From: Methanobacteriota archaeon
GTDB lineage: Archaea; Hydrothermarchaeota; Hydrothermarchaeia; Hydrothermarchaeales; JACQPM01
Length of the DNA: 5,778 nucleotides
Direction: 5' to 3'
Assembly: GCA_016207475.1 (NCBI GenBank)
Contig: JACQPM010000032.1
Span: forward strand, 1 to 5,778
In this document: one piece after another, positions 1-5,025 of the stretch
Layout of the letters: each line of letters starts with the position of its first letter
How positions within the stretch are numbered: position 1 is the stretch's first letter
The notes under the pieces: generated by a model
Seen by the model: only the letters and a program-made list of their open reading frames with translations
Databases searched by the model: none
Told to the model about the DNA's origin: nothing
Position numbers and translations under genes: made by a program

Positions 1-60
1 GTATTCCCAAAAGGGCTTGTAGATTTTATTGTTACGGAGCGAAAAAAACCGAAGCCATGA
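1..60 (+). CDS. Possible C-terminal tail of an unidentified rightward gene, cut by the window edge
   Basis: Frame 1 is open from the first base to a TGA at 58-60 and reads VFPKGLVDFIVTERKKPKP. A hydrophobic beta-strand-like stretch followed by a basic tail is a believable protein C-terminus; class I methyltransferases often end this way, but 19 residues cannot assign a family. Frame 3 is also open from the edge to a TAA at 144-146 (47 codons) and is an alternative. Codon third positions in both are much less GC-rich than in the other genes here, which argues for caution. If real, the gene would converge on pdxS with about 90 bp between the two stop codons. Confidence 0.27.
   Translation, partial: VFPKGLVDFIVTERKKPKP
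42..48 (-). terminator. Candidate T-tract terminator of the PurM-like/pdxS operon
   Basis: Seven A residues on the + strand read as T7 on the minus strand, about 105 nt past the pdxS stop codon. Archaeal RNA polymerase commonly terminates at oligo-T runs without needing a hairpin. This is the longest T-run on the coding strand downstream of pdxS in the window. It is assigned from sequence alone. Confidence 0.35.
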
Positions 61-71
61 TAGAAATGCTA

Positions 72-92
72 AATTGGATCGCCGTTCCAATT
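72..92. repeat. Small perfect hairpin between convergent transcription units
   Basis: AATTGGA at 72-78 and TCCAATT at 86-92 form a perfect 7-bp inverted repeat around a 7-nt loop (TCGCCGT). It lies between the possible frame-1 gene end and the pdxS stop. It could be a 3' end processing or bidirectional termination element. No T-run follows immediately on either side, so a bacterial-style intrinsic terminator is not supported. The rest of 61-151 holds nothing else I can support. Confidence 0.35.
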
Positions 93-151
93 CACAACTC
101 GGACTATTTCTTGCGCTGGATTCGAAGAAAGCCTACCGGGGACTAAGCCCT

Positions 152-1036
152 CTACACTCCCCGCGTCTGCAGCAGCTCCTCGGCCTTGAGGGTCTTTATG
201 TCGATGCCGCGCATCGCCTCGCCGATGCCCTTCGAGACCTCAGCCAGCCGCTTGGGGTCGTTGTAGTGGGTCGTGGCCTCCACGATAGCTTTCGCTCTCT
301 CTGCCGGGTTCTCGGACTTGAAGATCCCGGAGCCGACGAAGATCCCCTCGGCCCCCAGCTGCATCATCAGCGCGGCGTCGGCCGGGGTGGCTATGCCGCC
401 GGCGGCGAAGTTGACCACAGGCAGCCTGCCGAGCCTGGCGGTCTCCACCACCAGGTCGTATGGCGCAGCCAGGGCCTTGGCCTCGGCCGAGAACTCCTCC
501 TCGCCGAGGGTCTGGAGCCTCTTTATGGCGCTGGTGACGGACCTCATGTGGCGGACCGCTTCCACGACATTCCCGGAGCCGGCCTCCCCCTTGGTCCGGA
601 TCATGGCCGCCCCCTCGCCTATCCTCCTCAGGGCCTCTCCCAGGTCCCGGGCCCCGCAGACGAAGGGGACCTTGAACCCCCTCTTGTCTATGTGGTTGGC
701 CTCGTCCGCCGGGGTCAGGACCTCGGACTCGTCTATGAAGTCCACGCCCATGGCCTCCAGGATCTGGGCCTCGACGAAGTGCCCTATCCTCACCTTGGCC
801 ATGACCGGGATCGTCACGGCATCCATGATCTCCTCGATCCGCTTGGGGTCCGCCATCCTGGCGACCCCGCCGGCTGCCCTTATGTCCGCAGGGACCCGCT
901 CCAGGGCCATGACTGCTACCGCGCCGGCCCCCTCGGCTATGACGGCCTGCTCGGCGGTGGTGACGTCCATGATGGCTCCGCCCTTGAGCATCTGGGCCAA
1001 TCCCCTCTTCAGCTTCTCGGTCCCTTTCTCTTCCAT
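152..1036 (-). CDS. pdxS: Pyridoxal 5'-phosphate synthase subunit PdxS
   Basis: This 294-residue protein is a full-length Pdx1/PdxS, the cytosolic synthase of the deoxyxylulose-independent vitamin B6 route. It condenses ribose 5-phosphate, glyceraldehyde 3-phosphate and ammonia into PLP, the ammonia normally coming from glutaminase PdxT. The (beta/alpha)8-barrel landmarks are all present: Asp24 in AIMDV, Lys81 in MAKVRIGHF (the lysine that binds the pentose phosphate) and Lys149 in IRTKGEAG (the second lysine), at the same numbers as in the well-studied Bacillus enzyme. Phosphate-binding segments FAAGGIATPADAA (210-222) and GIFVGSGIF (231-239) follow. The ATG lies 2 nt after the stop of the upstream PurM-like gene, so the two are very likely cotranscribed. 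A GGGAGAT at 1048-1054 could serve as a weak ribosome binding site. No pdxT is visible in the window. Identification is secure. Confidence 0.97.
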   Translation of the reverse strand: MEEKGTEKLKRGLAQMLKGGAIMDVTTAEQAVIAEGAGAVAVMALERVPADIRAAGGVARMADPKRIEEIMDAVTIPVMAKVRIGHFVEAQILEAMGVDFIDESEVLTPADEANHIDKRGFKVPFVCGARDLGEALRRIGEGAAMIRTKGEAGSGNVVEAVRHMRSVTSAIKRLQTLGEEEFSAEAKALAAPYDLVVETARLGRLPVVNFAAGGIATPADAALMMQLGAEGIFVGSGIFKSENPAERAKAIVEATTHYNDPKRLAEVSKGIGEAMRGIDIKTLKAEELLQTRGV

Positions 1037-1038
1037 CC

Positions 1039-2388
1039 CTAAACCCTATCTCCCTTGATGTATTTTAATATATCTCTCTTCTTCTCTGAGGCCCCCTCGG
1101 CCGCTCTGTCGATGCCCTCTCGCATGAGCTCCGCGGCCTCGGGAGCCTTCTCCCCCACGACCTTCTTCACCTTCGTATAAGGTGACTCGCGGAAGAGCGG
1201 GCGAAAGCCCTTCTCCTCGCCACCCTCTATAATCCTGGCGCCCTTGCCCTCTTCCACGTACCCCACCTCATGGACCCCAGTCACCTTCTCCAGGGCACCC
1301 TTAACCTCGTCCGCATCTCCCTCGGGCAGGATGAGCATCAGGGAGTCGGTGGATATGCCCAGGGGGTCGATGTTGAGGGCCCTGAGCATCTCCAGGACCC
1401 GGGGATCGACGGCCTTTTCAAGGGCCTCGCCGTGGAAGACGAGCCTCTTCCCGGCAGTGGAGGAGATCTCCTCGGCGTCCCCCCTCAGCCCCCCGTTGGT
1501 GACGTCGGCCATGGCGTGGAGGCGGTCCAGGAGCCTGCCTTCCGCCAGAGCGTTGCAGGCTTTCATGAAGTCCACGTTCAGCGTCCTCCGGACTACCTCA
1601 TACCAGGCGTTGTATATCGCTATGGTGGTGATGGTCCCGCCGCCAGAGCCCTCCGTGAGGAGGATGATATCGCCGGCCTCGGCACCCCTCCTCGCCTTCG
1701 GCGCCGAGTCCGAGACGCCCACGGCGCCGACGGCGGCCACCAGCCTCTCTCCCAGGACCATGTCCCCGCCTATCCGGAGGGTGGAACCGGAAACGAGGGG
1801 CGTGGAGGTCAGCTCCCCCACGGCAGCCACCCCGGCTGTGAAGTCGAAGAGCTTCCCCACGTCCCCGTCGTCGGCCAGGTGGAGGTCGCTGAGCATGGCC
1901 ACGGGCCTGGAGCCCATCACGTAGACGTCCCTGAGGGTAGCGCGGGCGGCGTGGAAGCCGGCCAGGAACGGGAACTCGCTCAGCCTGGAGTGCATCCCGT
2001 CCACGGCAAGAGTGATGTACCTGCCGTTCCCTGCCACCACCCCAGCATCGTCCTGCTCCCTCGCATCTACCAGGGCCCCCGTATCCCCTACGATCTCTGC
2101 GATCTTCCTGTGAACATAGAAGTCCCCCTCTCCCCTGGAGCCCACGCCGAACTCCCCCATCCTCACCCCGGCCTCCGGGCACGTCAGGAGCCTCCTGAGG
2201 ACGGGATCCTCCACCCTGCCAGCCCCCAGGGCGGTCTTCACCTCCTCCAGCACCGCCTCCGAGAACTCCCTCCTCCGCTCCCCCTCCCAATCTTTGAACT
2301 CCCCCAAGGCCTCGGAGAGCTCCTCTAGGATCGCCTCTTCCCCAAGCCCCTTCAGGACCCTCCTCCTGGCAAAGCCCTCGAGATCCAT
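1039..2388 (-). CDS. PurM/HypE-superfamily (AIR synthase-related) protein, function unknown
   Basis: This 449-residue protein has the AIR synthase fold shared by PurM, HypE, SelD and ThiL, enzymes that bind ATP and make phosphorylated intermediates. Residues 1-77 are a charged, probably helical extension not found in HypE. Next come a glycine-rich segment, GEFGVGSRGEGDF (78-90), and the paired acidic residues of EQDDAG (Asp113, Asp114), which resemble the metal/ATP-binding motif of the superfamily. The C-terminal AIRS_C part carries ADVTNGGLRGDAEEI (294-308), the classic (D)xTxGG signature, and STDSLMLILPEG (346-357). Residues 400-449 are a charged helical tail. HypE ends in a cysteine that carries the carbamoyl/cyano group; this protein ends KGDRV and has only Cys70 and Cys278, so it is unlikely to be a true HypE. 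I recall archaeal relatives of this length annotated loosely as hydrogenase maturation factors. The start has no ribosome binding site, consistent with a leaderless or nearly leaderless mRNA. Confidence 0.88.
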   Translation of the reverse strand: MDLEGFARRRVLKGLGEEAILEELSEALGEFKDWEGERRREFSEAVLEEVKTALGAGRVEDPVLRRLLTCPEAGVRMGEFGVGSRGEGDFYVHRKIAEIVGDTGALVDAREQDDAGVVAGNGRYITLAVDGMHSRLSEFPFLAGFHAARATLRDVYVMGSRPVAMLSDLHLADDGDVGKLFDFTAGVAAVGELTSTPLVSGSTLRIGGDMVLGERLVAAVGAVGVSDSAPKARRGAEAGDIILLTEGSGGGTITTIAIYNAWYEVVRRTLNVDFMKACNALAEGRLLDRLHAMADVTNGGLRGDAEEISSTAGKRLVFHGEALEKAVDPRVLEMLRALNIDPLGISTDSLMLILPEGDADEVKGALEKVTGVHEVGYVEEGKGARIIEGGEEKGFRPLFRESPYTKVKKVVGEKAPEAAELMREGIDRAAEGASEKKRDILKYIKGDRV

Positions 2389-2391
2389 GGC

Positions 2392-2401
2392 AATAATATT
2401 T
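2392..2401 (+). promoter_or_regulatory. Candidate archaeal TATA box for the histidine kinase operon
   Basis: AATAATATTT is an AT-only block in otherwise GC-rich DNA. Its centre is about 41 bp before the kinase ATG. With the usual archaeal spacing of about 26 bp, transcription would start near 2422-2424, giving a leader of about 15 nt that still includes the ribosome binding site. No clear BRE is visible upstream, where the sequence is already coding for the divergent gene. Confidence 0.45.
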
Positions 2402-2416
2402 CACACGCTACCATCA

Positions 2417-2425
2417 CTAAATATG
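2417..2425 (-). promoter_or_regulatory. Candidate archaeal TATA box for the PurM-like/pdxS operon
   Basis: Read on the minus strand this is CATATTTAG. It is centred about 33 bp before the ATG of the PurM-like gene. The usual 26-bp spacing puts the transcription start near 2394-2396, so the mRNA would have a leader of only about 6-8 nt. That agrees with the absence of any Shine-Dalgarno match before this start (the bases just upstream read AATATTATTGCC). Confidence 0.42.
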
Positions 2426-2428
2426 AAA

Positions 2429-2434
2429 AGGTGA
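2429..2434 (+). promoter_or_regulatory. Ribosome binding site of the histidine kinase gene
   Basis: AGGTGA matches six bases of the archaeal consensus GGAGGTGAT. It ends 3 nt before the ATG at 2438. The gap looks short, but the match uses the 3' half of the consensus, so the alignment to 16S rRNA is normal. It supports choosing the ATG at 2438 as the kinase start. Confidence 0.7.
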
Positions 2435-2437
2435 CCC

Positions 2438-4609
2438 ATGGAAGCCGTAGAGCGGAACCTGGATAGGCTGAAGTGGTTCTTCATCATCGCCCTCGGTTTC
2501 ATATCCATCGCGTACGAAATAGTCGAGGAGATCGTCTTCGGGAAGCGCTTTGGTATTCACACAGTATCTGAACTCCTCTTCTACGGCACCATAACTTTCC
2601 TCCTCCTCCAGTGGACCTTCTCGCGGATCAAGAGCCAGAGGGCGGCCCTCCTGGAGCTTAAGAGGCTGAGCGAGGATATTGTGAACAACATGGACATGGC
2701 CATCCACGTGGTGGACAGGCGGATGCGGATTATCGGTTGGAATAGGGCCATGGTGAAGTATAGTGGCGGGCTGAAGAGCGAGGCCACGCTGGGAGAAAAT
2801 CTCTACGCGGTCTTCCCGTACCTCAGGGAGATAGGCCTGGACAAGGCCTACGAGAAGGTCTTCGCAACCGGGGAGCCCTTTTCCAGCGTCTACAGGACAG
2901 TGCCCATGGGCGAAAGAAGGGATACCGACACCGCCCTTGCAAGCGCCCTCGTAGTCCCGTCAATAAGGGCAGCAGTCAAAACACGGTATGTCGACACCAG
3001 GCTTGCACCTGTGGTGGGAACAGACGGGAGGGTGGAGAAGATCATAACGGTCCTCTACGACATCACAAAAGAGCGTGAGATGGAGTTGGAGATAGGCGCC
3101 ACCAAGGAGTACCTGGAGTCCCTCATAAACAGCATGAACGAGGGACTGGCTGTCATAAATCGGGACTACGTAGTTACGGACGTCAACCCCGTCATCTGCC
3201 GGATGCTGGGCCTCCCCAGGGAGGAGATCATAGGCCGCCGCTGCCACGAGATCTTCCACGCCTCCCCTGAGATCTGCCGCTGGCCCGAGGTCCCCTGCTC
3301 CGTCAAGGGGGTCTTCGAGGACGGGAGGCCCGCCACCGCCCTCCACATCCACGCCGGGAAGGACGGGAAGAGCGCCTACATAGAGGTCAACGCCTCCCCC
3401 CTCAGGGACAAGGAGGGGCGGATAGTCCAGGCGATCCAGATCTACCGCGACGTCACCGAGCGGGTGGAGCTCCAGAATAAGGTCTCCGAGACGAGAGACT
3501 TCCTGAACAACGTCATAGAGAGCTCTCCGGATTCGATAATAACCGCAGACCTGGAAGGAAAGATAACATCCTTCAGCCGGGGGGCTGAGGGGATCCTGGG
3601 CTACAGGGCCGAGGAGGTTATCGGCCGCTCCGTCGAGGACCTCTACCCGCCGGAGGTTGTGGAGGAGCGAAGGGTCTGGATAGCCGGGCTGCTGGAAGGG
3701 AAAGGCATAAGGAACCAGAGGGCAAGATGGGCTGGGAAGGACGGCCGGGAGAGGGATATAAACCTCTCGATCTCACTCCTCAGGGACAAGGAGGGCCTCG
3801 CCATAGGTACCGTCGGCATCGCCAAGGATATAACGAAGGAGGTCCAGGCCGAGGAGAGGCTGAGGGAGGCCTACGAGCAGCTGAAGGAGCTGGACGCTAT
3901 GAAGGACGAGTTCCTGGCCACCGTCTCCCACGAACTGTGCACCCCCCTCACCGCCATCCTAGGCTCTATCGAGCTCTTCAACGACGATACAAAGAACCTG
4001 ACCCAAGAGCAGAAGGAGTTCATATCCATCCTGGGTACCGAGAGCAGGCGCCTCAACGACCTCATAGGGAACCTCCTGGACGTGGCCCGGTCCGAGGACA
4101 AGATGAGCAAACTCAAGGAACAGACCTTCCTGGACTTCTCTCTGAACGACCTCATCGAGGAGGTCCTCCTGGAGGTCCGCCCCTTGGCCGAGAGGCAGCG
4201 CGTTGTCGTGGAGAGGGCCCTGGAGCCCCTCCCCCGGGTCCTGGGTGAGAGGGAAGAGCTCAAACGGGTCCTGACGAACCTCCTCGGGAATGCGATAAAG
4301 TTTAATAACCCCGGGGGGAAGATATTCCTGGAGGGAATGTGCAGGAACGGGTCCATCGAGGTCAGCGTCCGGGATACGGGCATAGGGATAGGGAAGGAGG
4401 ATCTCAAGAGGATATTCACCAAATTCTACAGGGTGGACACCGGCACCACGCGGCGGCATGGAGGGACAGGATTGGGTCTGGCCATATCCAAGAAGATCAT
4501 CCAGGCCCACGGGGGAGATATATGGGTGGAGAGCGAGCCCGGAAAGGGGTCAAAGTTCACCTTTGTCCTGCCGGTAACCAGAGAAGGGGGTAAGAGGGTC
4601 CATGGGTAA
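2438..4609 (+). CDS. Membrane-anchored multi-PAS sensor histidine kinase
   Basis: The protein has 723 residues. Two hydrophobic helices (about 13-30 and 45-62) are joined by a loop of only about 15 residues and flanked by basic residues inside, so sensing is probably cytoplasmic or within the membrane. Three PAS-type segments follow: PAS1 about 78-212 (divergent, with extra sequence around 155-187), PAS2 about 222-343, ending in IYRDVTERV, and PAS3 about 352-468, ending in IAKDITKEV. A short coiled coil (470-488) leads to the HisKA domain with phosphoacceptor His498 in SHELCTPL. The ATPase domain has an N box (NLLGNAIKF, 614-622), G1 (DTGIGI, 646-651), an F box (FTKFYR, 660-665) and G2 (GGTGLGLAI, 675-683), so it should be catalytically competent. 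Cys501 replaces the usual arginine of the H-box. PAS2 has cysteines at 254, 269, 280 and 287. The signal is unknown. Its end overlaps the receiver gene by 8 nt. Confidence 0.95.
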   Translation: MEAVERNLDRLKWFFIIALGFISIAYEIVEEIVFGKRFGIHTVSELLFYGTITFLLLQWTFSRIKSQRAALLELKRLSEDIVNNMDMAIHVVDRRMRIIGWNRAMVKYSGGLKSEATLGENLYAVFPYLREIGLDKAYEKVFATGEPFSSVYRTVPMGERRDTDTALASALVVPSIRAAVKTRYVDTRLAPVVGTDGRVEKIITVLYDITKEREMELEIGATKEYLESLINSMNEGLAVINRDYVVTDVNPVICRMLGLPREEIIGRRCHEIFHASPEICRWPEVPCSVKGVFEDGRPATALHIHAGKDGKSAYIEVNASPLRDKEGRIVQAIQIYRDVTERVELQNKVSETRDFLNNVIESSPDSIITADLEGKITSFSRGAEGILGYRAEEVIGRSVEDLYPPEVVEERRVWIAGLLEGKGIRNQRARWAGKDGRERDINLSISLLRDKEGLAIGTVGIAKDITKEVQAEERLREAYEQLKELDAMKDEFLATVSHELCTPLTAILGSIELFNDDTKNLTQEQKEFISILGTESRRLNDLIGNLLDVARSEDKMSKLKEQTFLDFSLNDLIEEVLLEVRPLAERQRVVVERALEPLPRVLGEREELKRVLTNLLGNAIKFNNPGGKIFLEGMCRNGSIEVSVRDTGIGIGKEDLKRIFTKFYRVDTGTTRRHGGTGLGLAISKKIIQAHGGDIWVESEPGKGSKFTFVLPVTREGGKRVHG
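3400..3417 (+). repeat. 18-bp direct repeat, copy 1 (PAS2)
   Basis: The 18 bases beginning CCTCAGGGAC are identical to those at 3778-3795. Both copies encode LRDKEG, in the strand before the last PAS strand, at equivalent places in PAS2 and PAS3. This is most simply a shared protein motif in two related PAS domains, perhaps from internal duplication, rather than a DNA element. Confidence 0.6.
3778..3795 (+). repeat. 18-bp direct repeat, copy 2 (PAS3)
   Basis: This is the second copy of the 18-bp repeat and encodes LRDKEG of PAS3, 378 bp after the first copy. The spacing equals 126 codons, about one PAS domain plus linker, which fits tandem duplication of a domain unit. Confidence 0.6.
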
Positions 4610-4985
4610 GATCCTGGTGGTGGACGACGAGCCCAAGATAAGGTTCATAGTCCGGAAGATGCTGGAGAAAGAGGGGCACAAGGTGGCGGAGGCCAAAGAC
4701 GGCGCCGAATGCCTGGAGATGGTGAAGGCCGAGAGGCCCGACCTCATCCTCCTGGACGTCATGATGCCGGGGATGGACGGCTGGGATGTCTGTAGGCGGA
4801 TAAAGACCGACGAGGCCACCAAGACCATCACCGTGGCCATGCTCACCGTCAAGTCCAAGGACGAGGACAAGGTGAAGAGCTTTGACGAGGCACTGGCCGA
4901 CTGGCATGTGGTGAAGCCCTTCACCGGGAAGACCCTCTCCAGGACAGTGCAGTGGCTCTTGGAGAGGCCCTTCGCCAGGGGATGA
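4602..4985 (+). CDS. Stand-alone CheY-like response regulator receiver
   Basis: This is a single receiver domain of 127 residues, the normal size, with no output domain. The acidic pocket Asp8-Asp9 is in LVVDDEP, the phosphoacceptor Asp52 in LILLDVMMPG, the switch threonine Thr82 in AMLTVKS, and the conserved Lys105 in VVKPF. All catalytic positions are intact. The ATG lies inside the end of the kinase gene (ATGGGTAA, where TAA is the kinase stop), with GAGGGT at 4594-4599 as ribosome binding site, so translation is probably coupled. The kinase encoded just upstream is the obvious phosphodonor. Without a DNA-binding or enzymatic domain it must act through protein contacts or relay phosphate to another protein; which one is not shown here. 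Confidence 0.95.
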   Translation: MGKILVVDDEPKIRFIVRKMLEKEGHKVAEAKDGAECLEMVKAERPDLILLDVMMPGMDGWDVCRRIKTDEATKTITVAMLTVKSKDEDKVKSFDEALADWHVVKPFTGKTLSRTVQWLLERPFARG

Positions 4986-5012
4986 CTTTATCACGTTATC
5001 CTGCTTCCCCCT

Positions 5013-5020
5013 GTGAGGTG
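5013..5020 (+). promoter_or_regulatory. Ribosome binding site of the cysteine desulfurase gene
   Basis: GTGAGGTG contains GAGGTG, a six-base match to the archaeal Shine-Dalgarno consensus, 5 nt before the ATG at 5026. It fixes the start codon. The rest of the 40-bp gap after the receiver stop has a TTTATC at 4987-4992 that could be a weak TATA element about 34 bp before the ATG, but readthrough from the kinase operon is equally possible. Confidence 0.7.
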
Positions 5021-5025
5021 CGAAG

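Noticed and set aside
66..146. Small 26-codon frame starting at an ATG (MLNWIAVPIH...)
   Set aside because: It has no ribosome binding site, its frame is open back to the window edge so the ATG is arbitrary, and it contains the hairpin. It is kept only as an alternative reading of the gene end.
29..1042. Long open frame of 337 codons on the + strand opposite pdxS
   Set aside because: It lies antisense to a certain gene with intact catalytic residues. The translation is low-complexity, rich in G, L, P, D and H, as expected when the opposite strand of GC-rich coding DNA is read.
1270..2328. 352-codon open frame on the + strand opposite the PurM-like gene
   Set aside because: Same artefact: a low-complexity shadow of the PurM-like gene with no recognisable motif and no ribosome binding site.
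1039..2388. Calling this gene hypE, selD or purM
   Set aside because: It lacks the HypE C-terminal cysteine, shows no SelD-like catalytic Cys/Sec near the N-terminus, and has an N-terminal extension and tail unlike PurM. Only the superfamily is supported.
1598..2404. 268-codon frame on the minus strand overlapping the start of the PurM-like gene, beginning 16 nt upstream of it
   Set aside because: The product is an arginine/glycine-rich out-of-frame reading of a conserved coding region. The overlapping frame has clear superfamily motifs.
4986..5025. Possible terminator or riboswitch between the receiver and desulfurase genes
   Set aside because: Forty bases with no stable inverted repeat or long T-run. 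Only the ribosome binding site is well supported.
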